A stretch of 12,606 nt of DNA from Isotricha intestinalis (GCA_023807065.1 JAJJLU010000983.1:1-12606); one strand, 5' to 3'; positions 1 to 8,626 are shown, counted from the stretch's first letter. The notes: generated by a model not told the origin, from the letters alone. Numbers and translations are program-made.

Positions 1-24
1 AATCCCCAATCCCCCATCCCCCAT
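1..24. repeat. Telomeric C-strand repeat at the chromosome end
   Basis: The first 24 bases read as a 7-base period: AATCCCC, AATCCCC, CATCCCC, then CAT running into T-rich DNA. Written as C-strand units this is CCCCAAT, CCCCCAT, CCCCCAT. C-runs of four or five are almost absent from the rest of the window; I noticed only one, at 8763-8767. A C-rich strand at the 5' end of a sequence is the expected orientation of a left telomere. The unit resembles the C4A2 and C4A4 telomeres of other ciliates, but it is seven bases long and varies at one position (A or C). Only about three units are visible, so the true repeat and its length remain uncertain. Confidence 0.8.
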
Positions 25-160
25 TTTTGATAAAATGTATTTGATTATTTTGAAAAAATTATCTAATTTATAAATAAGAAATTTTATATAAAAGCTCTCA
101 TAAAAAATTAAAATTTTTTTTTTTGATTTTTATTTAATAATAATAAATTAATGTGATTTA

Positions 161-1423
161 TTAATTATCAATTGATGATAATTCATTTAATTGTGAAATT
201 TCTTCTTTTTCATTATTATTAGATTTATCACTTTCTTTTTTTTCTTCTTTTTCAAAATATTTTTGATGATAAATTATGAAAATAGAAATTGAAAATAAAA
301 AAACAGAAATTATAATTAAAAAAAGAATTAAATATGAAATTTCATCTTCTTTATTCATATTATATAAATATTTTCCAATGTAATTTTGTCCTTTTTCAAA
401 ATTTGATTTAAAATTTAAACTAATATTTTTAATTAAATCATAAATTATTGTTATATTATCTATTTGAGTAAAATTTTTTAAAGTATTTTCAACAAGCAAA
501 ATACCAGAATTTTTAATTGAGAATTTTTCATTCAAATAATTTTTATAATTTACTAAAATTATATTAAAAGGTCTTATTTTATTTTCTATTTCAAAACTAT
601 CTAATTCTATTGATTTATTTATGAATTTTTCTCTTTCAATTTTATTTTTATAAGAAAATAATATAAAAAATCTATCTTGTGATTCTAATAAAGAAGAAAA
701 TTTTTGTTCATTAATTTCTTCATAAATATTAATTACTTGATTATTAATATAATAATTCAAATTTTCTTCAAAATTTTTTTCTGAAATTGTTAAATTAAAA
801 AATTTTGCTCTTTGTTTATTATAACCTATTATAAAATTATTTTTATTTTTTTCTTTTTCATTATAATAAAAACATTTATCAATATAACCAATAAATTTAT
901 ATATAATATTCAAAAATTTTATTTTTAAATTTTCATTATCAAAATATCCTATAACATAATTCTTATAATTTGTTTTATTGAAATTATTTTTGAATTCAAT
1001 AATCTGATTAAAAGATAATAATTCACATTTATTAAAATAATTATTTTCAATTTTATTAGAGATTGTATCATAATTATTTAATCCATAATGAAAAATAAAT
1101 TCTCCTTTATTAAAATAAAATAAAGAAGGATAACTTGCAATTTTAAATATTTTTTCATAATTACATTTATTACCATTTATAGAATAAAAACTTACAATTT
1201 TATTATATTTATATGATAATTTAATATAATCTGTTTTAAATTTTTGAGAATTCAAATTTGAAGTTGAATAAATTAAAATTAAAGAAAATCTATTCTCATA
1301 TTCTAATTTTTCAATTAATTTGTCAATATTATTTATTTCTGTAATTATTTTTTCTTTTGAAAAAAAAGATTTTGTGAAAGATAATAAAATCAAAAAAATA
1401 ATATTTTTAAATTCCTTCTTCAT
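161..1423 (-). CDS. TMX3-like ER membrane protein, thioredoxin fold without the CXXC site
   Basis: The 420-residue product has a signal peptide at about residues 1-22. Three thioredoxin-like stretches follow, at about 24-130, 135-230 and 231-345. One membrane helix lies at about 364-385, and the tail is an acidic, Lys-rich cytosolic segment. The order a-b-b'-TM is that of the TMX3 type of protein disulfide isomerase. In the first domain the cis-proline is present (ASYPSLFYF, P99). Where the family has Y-A-P-W-C-G-H-C, this protein has YSTSNLNS (52-59), so both redox cysteines are missing. N-glycosylation sequons (NLT at 210, NKS at 269, NFT at 317, NIT at 323, NIS at 333) fit a luminal domain. 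A binding or chaperone role in the ER is inferred rather than an oxidoreductase role. The start is the first ATG, directly before the signal peptide. The gene points toward the telomere and its TAA stop is 136 bases from it. It could instead be another secretory-pathway protein with thioredoxin-like domains. Confidence 0.8.
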   Translation of the reverse strand: MKKEFKNIIFLILLSFTKSFFSKEKIITEINNIDKLIEKLEYENRFSLILIYSTSNLNSQKFKTDYIKLSYKYNKIVSFYSINGNKCNYEKIFKIASYPSLFYFNKGEFIFHYGLNNYDTISNKIENNYFNKCELLSFNQIIEFKNNFNKTNYKNYVIGYFDNENLKIKFLNIIYKFIGYIDKCFYYNEKEKNKNNFIIGYNKQRAKFFNLTISEKNFEENLNYYINNQVINIYEEINEQKFSSLLESQDRFFILFSYKNKIEREKFINKSIELDSFEIENKIRPFNIILVNYKNYLNEKFSIKNSGILLVENTLKNFTQIDNITIIYDLIKNISLNFKSNFEKGQNYIGKYLYNMNKEDEISYLILFLIIISVFLFSISIFIIYHQKYFEKEEKKESDKSNNNEKEEISQLNELSSIDN

Positions 1424-2250
1424 TAAAAAAAATTTAATTTTTTTATTTATAAAATTAAATAAATCAATTGAAATACCTAAAGAAATATTATTTCATATAA
1501 TAAACAATATAAAAAATTTAAGATACATATTATATTTTTATTTTATTTTTAAAGAATCATGGTTTGCAAAAATTTAATCTGATTTATTCTTTTATTTTTA
1601 TTTTTCGTTTTAGAAAAAAATTTTTCAAATATTTTCAAATGTATGAAAAAAAAACAAAATTATTAAAAAAATATACTTCATAATAAATCAATAAAATCCT
1701 AAAAAGAATATTCTATAGCTCTCTTAATTTAAATATATTCGATTATTATATAACACTATTTAATAAAATATCACTCCAAAAATCACACATTTTTATTTTT
1801 AAATTATTGTTAAATTATCAATTCACATTATATCTATTATTTAAATATGGGAATTTATTAAATATAATTAACATAAAATTAAATAAGTTTTTATCTTTTT
1901 TCCAAATATTTCATAATTTTTAAATCGATGATAAAAATCTCTTTTCTTAAAAATTATAAATTCAATAAATTCTTATTAAATTAGATACCAGTTTTTATTT
2001 ATCGTGAACATAATATATATACATATAAATAAATAAAATTAATATATTTTTTTATTTTTAATTATTCTTTCTTTTTCATTTGAATTTCTTTCTAAGATAA
2101 AAATAAAAGCATATATTGTTGATGATGATATATTTATTAATATTAAAGTTTTTATTAAAAATAAGATTATTGTTTTGTGAAAAGTTAAGTAATAAAAATA
2201 ATTTTTATTTGTTTATAAAAGAAGACTTAAATTTTTTTTAAAAAAATAAA
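1424..2250. other. Divergent intergenic region, no gene supported
   Basis: This gap separates the starts of the minus-strand PDI-like gene and the plus-strand small gene, so it should hold both promoters. It is very AT-rich with frequent stops in all frames. No promoter motif could be told apart from the background. One 45-codon plus-strand stretch without stops (2043-2177) is discussed among the findings. The last bases before 2251 are an A-rich leader (AAAAAAATAAAATG). Confidence 0.6.
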
Positions 2251-2595
2251 ATGGATGTAAATCAAAAAAATAAAAAATTTTATATTCAACAATATAAACA
2301 TCTAATACATGAATATCCTTCAATGACATTTAAACCTGGAAGTAAGATAAAAAAAAAATTTAAATATCAAAATTTTGATGATTTCCAAAAAACAATAGTA
2401 ATAGAACCTCTTGATTTATATTTAGAAGTTATTAATAAAAAAGTTTCCATTCAATCTAAAGATTCAGAATATATCCATATACAATTTAATATTCCTAAAA
2501 CCGAAGGTTATTATGATTGCTATTTAGTTATAAAAAATGATGATGATCAAGAAGTAGAAGAAATTGAAAAATATCCAATTGAAGTTAATACATAA
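2251..2595 (+). CDS. Small protein with one Ig-like (MSP/NPHP4 C-terminal-like) domain
   Basis: The product has 114 residues with no signal peptide or membrane helix. A basic N-terminus (1-33) is followed by alternating beta-type segments at about 34-112. The stretch KKKFKYQN (34-41), then VSIQSKDSEYIHIQF (65-79) and YLVIKNDDDQEVEE (91-104), follows the pattern of an Ig-like beta sandwich of the MSP/ASPM type. It runs as in the last domain of nephrocystin-4: a strand with an N-containing turn, a long loop, I-x-I-x-F, a Gly-Tyr turn, then a strand ending in an acidic D-D loop. NPHP4 belongs to the ciliary transition zone, but that protein is over 1,000 residues and only this one domain is here, so the match concerns fold, not proven identity. 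The ATG has a typical A-rich context and the gene ends at TAA. A 15-base A-run lies 23 bases downstream of the stop. The reading frame is convincing; the function is uncertain. Confidence 0.7.
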   Translation: MDVNQKNKKFYIQQYKHLIHEYPSMTFKPGSKIKKKFKYQNFDDFQKTIVIEPLDLYLEVINKKVSIQSKDSEYIHIQFNIPKTEGYYDCYLVIKNDDDQEVEEIEKYPIEVNT

Positions 2596-2908
2596 AAAAA
2601 TATTTTAAAAATTTATTTAAAAAAAAAAAAAAACCATTAAATATTTATATCTCTAAAAATAAAACAAAGAAATTTCATGACTATTAATAAATACTTTAAA
2701 ATAATGGTTTTATCTTTCAAATTCAATTAAAATTTAAATAATATTAAGTAAAAAAAATATAAAATTATAAAACCAAAGAGAAAGTATATTTAATCAAAAA
2801 ATTTAGGGATATGTTAAAAGGTTATTATTTTTTTTAAATTAAGAATCGTTTATATTATTATATAAAAAATATATCAATCAATTTTTTTGACTATTCAAAT
2901 TTATAAAA

Positions 2909-3707
2909 ATGCCTAAGATTAAAAAGAAAAATATTTTTTGATAAAGAAAGAATCATAAATTATAAATACTTATGATAATCATCATTACCGTAAATATCAT
3001 CTAGAATGCTCAATTCCAACTTTACAAATTTTTGAGTTTATTAAAGATGATGTTTAAATAATCATTTAATATAAAAAAATTAAATTAAACACTTAATCAT
3101 AACATTAGGACACAATTAATTAGATTTATTTATATATGTGTTATAATTCGAATATTTAGTGTTTTTCAAGAAAAAAGAAAAAGACTAAAAATGGGCATTT
3201 TAATGATAAAAAATCAAAATTTTTTAGAACAAGGAAAACACTTCTGAAACTGATTTAAGGTGATATTCATGGTAATCTGTTAAAATGATAAAAGTTTTAT
3301 ATATTATATTTATTAAAGACAGTTAAATTGAAAGAAAAATAAATTTAAAAAATCTTTAAACAATATTCATCTAAATCAAAAATATTCCTTAAACAATCAA
3401 TTTTTTTCATTTAATGTTTATTTTCTTTCATTTTCAAAATAATCATTATGTAAAACTTAAAAATTATCTTTTCAATTAATTTTATACAAACAATTAAAAG
3501 AACATAAAAATGTATATCATGATGAATTCATCCCTTCTTTAAGAATGTCAATATTCCCATCATAATCCTAAAGACAATGTCCTATGTATAAAATTTATGA
3601 AGAAATTTTGGAAACCATGTTAATCTTGAGAATATATTCATCAAATCAAAAAATGAGAAAAAAAAATTTAATTTTTAAATTGAAATTTAAAAATTATATT
3701 TTCAATT
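2909..3707 (+). pseudogene. Possible decayed protein-coding gene, unidentified
   Basis: Several plus-strand pieces read like protein although stops and frame changes separate them. An ATG at 2909 opens MPKIKKKNIF before TGA. A second frame at 2971-3054 reads YDNHHYRKYHLECSIPTLQI and continues for eight more residues to TAA at 3055. A third, around 3200-3285, holds GDIHGNLLK after a TAA. A fourth, from about 3465, reads YKQLKEHKNVYHDEFIPSL, is broken by two TAA codons (3563 and 3569), and then continues with QCPMYKIYEEILETM and further residues to 3707. The pieces use Cys, Pro and His more than random AT-rich spacer would. I do not recognise the ancestor. The alternative is chance open frames in AT-rich DNA, which cannot be excluded from one sequence. 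Confidence 0.3.
3669..3696. repeat. Inverted repeat, 13-base arms, upstream of the TPR-like gene
   Basis: The arms TAATTTTTAAATT (3669-3681) and AATTTAAAAATTA (3684-3696) are perfect reverse complements separated by GA. It lies 62 bases before the ATG at 3759, a possible promoter or leader position. Both arms are pure A/T, so in DNA of this composition such a palindrome could arise by chance. No function is claimed. Confidence 0.4.
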
Positions 3708-3758
3708 GATGAGAAAAAAATCATAAAAGATAAATAAAAATAAATAATAAAAATAATA

Positions 3759-5945
3759 ATGAATTCAGCATTATTAAATTTATCAAATTTTGTATCTCCC
3801 TCAATAAAAACACCTCGTGGGAATTCAAATCCACAATTAATACAATCATTTATAAATAGATCAGCATCACCTTCTGATTCTGATTCTTATATCTCAGAAG
3901 AAGAAAATACTGAAGAAAAATTTAATAAAATTTTTGGTAATTTAATGGAACATTTTTATAAAAATAAATTTAGAAATGTATTTTCAGAAATTGATAAAAA
4001 TGAAGTTGCTTATTATAAATTAAATATTTCAAATGAATTAGTTTTTACTCATTTACAAATAAGATGCGCATTTGAAATTATTGATAAAAAATTTTATAAA
4101 TATTATAATAAACAAAGAATTAAAGGAATGAATTCTTGGTTAAATATAATAGATAATTTATTATTTAAAATCCAAAATTTAATTTGTTCACTTCCTGTGG
4201 CACAACAGCCTGATCAATTTGAAATTTTAGCAAAATATAATTTACTTAATTATTATAATAATGCATTATATTGTTATCATCAAAATAAATTTAATGATTC
4301 CATTGTTTATTTATCTCTTTCAACAAAATTAATAAATTCAATATCAAAATATATAACTAGTTCTAAAATAATTCATATTATAGAAAAAATATATTTATTT
4401 AAAACAATGTATTTTATTTCTGACAGAAATTTTCATACTGCAATCACTTATTTAGGTTCTATTTTAAGATTATGTTTTAGAGAAATTGATTTATTATATT
4501 ATAATTATTTAAAAAATCAAAATAAAAAAAATTTCCATTTTGAAGAATTAAGTTCAGTAATTGATATCAATTTTAATTTAGTTGTTTGTTTTTATCAATT
4601 AGGGTTTTGTTATGAAAAATTAAATGATGTAGATAAAGCAGAATTAGCTTATCAACAATCTAAATATTTTTCTGTTAATTTTATTAAAAAAGATTATTTT
4701 GATATTACTAAATTTATTCAAGAAATTGCCAATAGAATAAAAAATTATAAATTAATTATTAATTATATTCAAAATTTTGATATTGAAAGCTTGAATAGTG
4801 ATTCTGAAAGTGAAAAAAAAAAAATTTATCCTGTTTTTCATCCTTTTCAATTTGGAAAAGTGAAAAAATTCAAAAAAATTCAAAATTTAATTGAACATTT
4901 AAAAATAAATGAAATAGATGATGATGAAAAAAGTTTATTCAATGATGTTGGAAAAAAACCAAAATCAAAAAGTGTAGTTAAAATGACAAAGAATATAAAA
5001 TTATTAAATTATTTAACTTCTAGTAATTTTAAATCTACTATTGTAAAAATGAATAAAATTGAATTAAATAAAATGAACAAAGAAACAAAAAATATTATTC
5101 AAAAAAAAATAAGTTCTATTAAAATGAATCAAAAAAGTGAATTAAGGAAATATTTATTTAAGAAAAAAAATAATTCTTATTCTAATTTATTACATTCTAA
5201 AAATAATTTTTTAGAAGATGATAAAATCTCTTTAGATTTTACAGAATCAAAAACTAATTTTACAAAAAAAAAAAGATTAAAAAATTCTTTTTCTTTTAAA
5301 AGTTATTCTTTTGATATTGATAATAAACCTTTTAAATTAGAATATGATAAATATATTTTCAATAAAAATTATAGAAAAAAAATAAATTATTTAGAAACTT
5401 TATCAGAAAAAGAATTAAATTTTCAAAAAGAAATTTTAAATATAAAAAAAATAGAAACATTAAAAACAGAACCTTTTGAATTAGAAAAAATAAAAAGAAA
5501 AGCAGAATTATTTTATAATATGGAATTAGATGAAAAAATGAAAAATTTAAATGAAAAAAATCAATCAATTAAACAACAAGAAGAATATTTTTACCCTAAA
5601 ATAGAAAAAATGAGATATATGATAGAAGAAAGAACTTGTAAATCTTTAAATATAAAAGAAAGAGTGAAATATATAAATTTATTAAAAAGAATGGAAAAAA
5701 AAGATACTCAAACTCGGGTTCCATCAAAATTTCAAACAATTTTCACAAATGATTTATTAACTGAAAGTGAAACTTTAAATCATAAAAATGATAAAATTAA
5801 TAAAGAATTTATGAATCAATTAGAGGTTGATATTGATAGTTTAAATAAAAAAGAAATTCTGTTAAAGAAAGAAATGAAAGAGAAAAAAAGAAAAAATTGT
5901 GTTCCTCTTCCAAATAAAAAAATTAAATTATTATTTCATGATTAG
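3759..5945 (+). CDS. TPR-like helical protein with basic coiled C-half
   Basis: The product has 728 residues, is soluble, and stops at TAG. The N-terminal 50 residues are Ser/Pro-rich with an acidic cluster (SDSDSYISEEEN, 39-50). Residues about 80-310 are helical and include TPR-like units. The clearest, about 274-310, contains LGFCYEKLNDVDKAELAYQQ (281-300), with Leu, Gly, Tyr, Ala and Ala at the spacing expected of a tetratricopeptide repeat. Weaker units lie near 157-192 and 206-240. Residues from about 345 on are charged and low in hydrophobics, with probable coiled coil at about 545-710 and a very basic end (KKEMKEKKRKN, 703-713). This layout suits a scaffold or cytoskeletal adaptor, but no family was recognised and no function is assigned. 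The start is the first ATG after an AATAATAAT leader; the gene converges with the phosphatase gene downstream. Confidence 0.85.
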   Translation: MNSALLNLSNFVSPSIKTPRGNSNPQLIQSFINRSASPSDSDSYISEEENTEEKFNKIFGNLMEHFYKNKFRNVFSEIDKNEVAYYKLNISNELVFTHLQIRCAFEIIDKKFYKYYNKQRIKGMNSWLNIIDNLLFKIQNLICSLPVAQQPDQFEILAKYNLLNYYNNALYCYHQNKFNDSIVYLSLSTKLINSISKYITSSKIIHIIEKIYLFKTMYFISDRNFHTAITYLGSILRLCFREIDLLYYNYLKNQNKKNFHFEELSSVIDINFNLVVCFYQLGFCYEKLNDVDKAELAYQQSKYFSVNFIKKDYFDITKFIQEIANRIKNYKLIINYIQNFDIESLNSDSESEKKKIYPVFHPFQFGKVKKFKKIQNLIEHLKINEIDDDEKSLFNDVGKKPKSKSVVKMTKNIKLLNYLTSSNFKSTIVKMNKIELNKMNKETKNIIQKKISSIKMNQKSELRKYLFKKKNNSYSNLLHSKNNFLEDDKISLDFTESKTNFTKKKRLKNSFSFKSYSFDIDNKPFKLEYDKYIFNKNYRKKINYLETLSEKELNFQKEILNIKKIETLKTEPFELEKIKRKAELFYNMELDEKMKNLNEKNQSIKQQEEYFYPKIEKMRYMIEERTCKSLNIKERVKYINLLKRMEKKDTQTRVPSKFQTIFTNDLLTESETLNHKNDKINKEFMNQLEVDIDSLNKKEILLKKEMKEKKRKNCVPLPNKKIKLLFHD

Positions 5946-6338
5946 TCTTTTAAATAATTTTATAATATAGATTTAGGAAAATTAATGAAGAATTAATATA
6001 AAGTTTAATAAAAAATGTTTTACCTTTTTACATTTTACACTTGGAATGTTAAAAATATATAATTAGAAAGTTATATTAATTATTATATAAATTTATTATA
6101 ATTTTATAATAAAAATTAACATTAAAATAAAAGTTTAACTAAGGTATAATTATTTATTTTGTTTTGTTTATTCATTTTTTTTCTTCTTAATTCTTTTTCA
6201 TTAACAATTATTCAACTTTTATACAAAGAAAATTTTTAATTTAGAATTGTTATAATTTTTATTTTATTTATAAATTATAAAATATATTAATTATATGTTT
6301 ATTAACAAAAAATAATTTCAAAAAAAAGTTTAAATAAT
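5946..6338. other. Convergent intergenic region, nothing seen
   Basis: This 393-base gap lies between the 3' ends of two converging genes, so it holds the ends of both transcripts. AATAAA-like strings occur but are uninformative at this base composition. No open frame, hairpin or RNA gene stands out. Confidence 0.6.
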
Positions 6339-8162
6339 TTACATTTCATCATCAAAATCAATAGTAGAAGTAACTTTTCTTAAAATTTCATTTCTATATT
6401 TTTTAATTGAATTTCTAACATCATCACCTTCATAATAAATTTTAATTAATAAGTTTTTTAAATTAAATAAAGAATGATCTTCTTTATCTTCACCATAAAA
6501 ACTTTTTATTAAAATTCCATTTTCTTTTTGTAATTTAAAATTTTGAGGTAAATTATCAACTATAATAACTTTACTTAAATCTCTTCCAAGAATTGAAATA
6601 TCTTTAATAAAATAATTTCCTATAATTATTGTATGTTGACGATATAATCTATAAGAAAAAAACTTTTCTTCTTTTTCAATTGAATTTAAAATTGGATCTG
6701 CATATTCTTTTACTGCAGAAGTGAATATTATTATTTCATATAATGTACAAATTTCTCTTAAAAAATTTTTTAAATTTGGACGAAGTAAAAGTTTACCTTC
6801 ATTTCTTTTTATATTTGTTATTTGAAAACTGATTATTGTCTCATCTAAATCTAATACTAAAGTTAATTTTTTTAAAGAAGGTGTTTTAATTAAAGGAATA
6901 TTAAAAGTTTCATTATTTTCATTATTATTATTTTTTTTAAAAATATTATTTTGTGAAAAGCTAATTTTGGAATTTAATAATATTTGTTTTTTTTTATTTG
7001 AATAAATAGTGTTTATTATTTCTTTATTTGGTGATAAAGATGTGCTTTTTTTATCTTTTTTATCTTTTTTGTCAATATATTTTATTTTTGCATAAACTTG
7101 ACTTGAATTAGGATTAATACATTTATAAATTTTATTAAAAAAAATATTATTAATTTCTACATTTGTTAAAGATAAAATTTCATTATATTCTTTATTATAA
7201 AAATAATTATAAAGAAAAATGAAATTATCATAATTATTTAAATTAGAAATTACTTGAATTATTAATAGAATATCATTTATTATGTTATATATTTTTTCAT
7301 TATTAATTTTAATTTGATATATATGATTTTGTTTATTAATTGTGAATTTATTTTTTAAAAGAATAAAAATTTTTTCTACCCATAAATTATGATTAAATTC
7401 ATAATTAACTTTTTGAAGAATAAAATCAATAAACAATAATAAATTTTTATGAATAAGAATTAAAATTGATTTTATTTTATTTTTATTTCTTTCTAATAAA
7501 TTTGGAAAAAAACATAATTCATATAAAATCATCACTGAAATAAATTGAATATTATTATAAAAATGAATGATTTCCTTAGAATTTTTATCTATAAAATATT
7601 GTTCAATATATCCATTTAAAGAACAATTAAAATAAAAATTCCACCATTCAATAATTAATAAAGTTTCATAATGTAAATTTTTATTTGAAAATGAAATTAT
7701 TAATTCATTGAATTTTTGTTCTATTAATAATATATCTTCTAAGTTAATTTCATTGATATTTTCTTTAATTGTGTTTTTTTTCGAAGAAAAACTATTATTT
7801 CTTATTATTTTTTTAGAAAATATTTTTGGGCTTTTTATTAAATATCTTTCAGAAACACTTGGATTTAAATTTAAAGTTGTTGAATTTGTTGAAGTTGAAA
7901 ATGAAGATTCGTTATTTTTTAAATTTCTTTTTGTAATATTATTATAATTATTTGAAGAAAATATTATATTGTTATTAATATTTTTTTCTCTTTCATAAAT
8001 TTGATGTGTTTTATTATTATTTTTTATTGGACTATGTATTTCTTTATCTTTTATTATTTTTGGTTTAGGAATTTCTTGAATTAATTTTTGAAGAAAGCTA
8101 TCTTTTTGAGTTTCTGTATTTAAAATTGTTCGATTTATATTTTTTCTTTTTATAAATGACAT
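6339..8162 (-). CDS. FCP1/SCP-type (NIF) protein phosphatase with long N-terminal region
   Basis: The C-terminal residues, about 430-590 of 607, form an FCP1-like haloacid dehalogenase phosphatase domain. LVLDLDETIIS holds the catalytic D-x-D-x-T (D438, D440, T442). IIIFTSA gives the second-motif Thr (T481). YFIKDISILGRDLSKVIIVD (517-536) gives the conserved Lys (K520) and the D-N pair (536-537). Enzymes of this family remove phosphate from Ser/Thr, classically on the RNA polymerase II tail, and the small CTD phosphatases are the nearest type. The substrate here is unknown. The first 130 residues are Asn/Ser-rich and probably disordered. Residues 138-345 are a hydrophobic helical region with a WW pair (173-174) and no obvious membrane helix, which I do not recognise. 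A KKD triplet repeat (364-372) and an Asn-rich linker precede the phosphatase. The start ATG has an A-rich context and the stop is TAA. The catalytic assignment is firm; the role is inferred. Confidence 0.93.
   Translation of the reverse strand: MSFIKRKNINRTILNTETQKDSFLQKLIQEIPKPKIIKDKEIHSPIKNNNKTHQIYEREKNINNNIIFSSNNYNNITKRNLKNNESSFSTSTNSTTLNLNPSVSERYLIKSPKIFSKKIIRNNSFSSKKNTIKENINEINLEDILLIEQKFNELIISFSNKNLHYETLLIIEWWNFYFNCSLNGYIEQYFIDKNSKEIIHFYNNIQFISVMILYELCFFPNLLERNKNKIKSILILIHKNLLLFIDFILQKVNYEFNHNLWVEKIFILLKNKFTINKQNHIYQIKINNEKIYNIINDILLIIQVISNLNNYDNFIFLYNYFYNKEYNEILSLTNVEINNIFFNKIYKCINPNSSQVYAKIKYIDKKDKKDKKSTSLSPNKEIINTIYSNKKKQILLNSKISFSQNNIFKKNNNNENNETFNIPLIKTPSLKKLTLVLDLDETIISFQITNIKRNEGKLLLRPNLKNFLREICTLYEIIIFTSAVKEYADPILNSIEKEEKFFSYRLYRQHTIIIGNYFIKDISILGRDLSKVIIVDNLPQNFKLQKENGILIKSFYGEDKEDHSLFNLKNLLIKIYYEGDDVRNSIKKYRNEILRKVTSTIDFDDEM
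7047..7073 (-). repeat. In-frame trinucleotide-type repeat coding DKK
   Basis: Three tandem 9-base units encode Asp-Lys-Lys three times (residues 364-372 of the phosphatase) in the linker between the helical region and the catalytic domain. It is a low-complexity tract likely to vary in length between alleles. Confidence 0.7.
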
Positions 8163-8626
8163 TTTATTTTTAAATATTTTTCTGTTAAAATAATATTATT
8201 ATTCATTATATATTAATTCATATTTATATTTTTTTTTTTTTTATTTTATCACAATAAATTTTTTAAATAAATATCTTTAGTATTTAATAGGTGTAATTAA
8301 TTGTTTCTCTTTTCATATATTTTTTTAATTTCTTTTTCTTATCATTAATGAACTTATTACATCAATAGGAACATATTTATTATAAAAATATTAGATATTT
8401 TATTTATAAGATTTGGGATGAGAAAGATTTTTTATTGTTTTATTTTTTTTGTTAAGTATTGAATATGAGATAAATTTATCTGTTTTTTGTAATTATTTTT
8501 TTTATGGAACAAAAATTTATTTAGTTCTTTTTTATGAAGAACTATTATTTTAAATAAATTTAAAAAATTTACATTTTTAGAAAAAAACAATAAAAATCAC
8601 ACATAAACTTTTTCTTTTTAATTTTT

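Larger units (their letters stand above)
2596..3758. other. Long intergenic region, possible gene remains, no intact gene
   Basis: This 1.16-kb gap between two plus-strand genes has stops in every frame. Parts of it (about 2940-3060 and 3480-3640) have more G and C than neighbouring spacer and read as protein-like in short pieces; they are listed as a possible pseudogene. A 15-base A-run lies at 2619-2633. A 13-base inverted repeat sits just before the next gene at 3669-3696. No RNA gene was recognised. Confidence 0.6.

Noticed and set aside
1320..1577. Plus-strand open frame of 85 codons
   Set aside because: Much of it lies antisense to the start of the PDI-like gene, and its product is a low-complexity Ile/Phe/Lys string with no recognisable feature.
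2619..2633. A-run of 15 bases after the small gene, as a sign of a retroposed copy
   Set aside because: Runs of A of similar length are common in this DNA, no target-site duplication was seen, and all genes here lack introns, so the run is not informative.
5359..5568. Minus-strand open frame of 69 codons
   Set aside because: It is the antisense shadow of the Lys/Glu-rich coiled part of the TPR-like gene and encodes only Phe/Leu runs.
7708..7947. Plus-strand open frame of 79 codons
   Set aside because: It is antisense to the Asn/Ser-rich part of the phosphatase gene and has a Phe-rich composition expected of a shadow frame.
8522..8544. Hairpin with 8-base stem as a terminator
   Set aside because: Eukaryotic genes of this kind do not use stem-loop terminators, it lies in a divergent promoter gap, and stems of this size are expected by chance.
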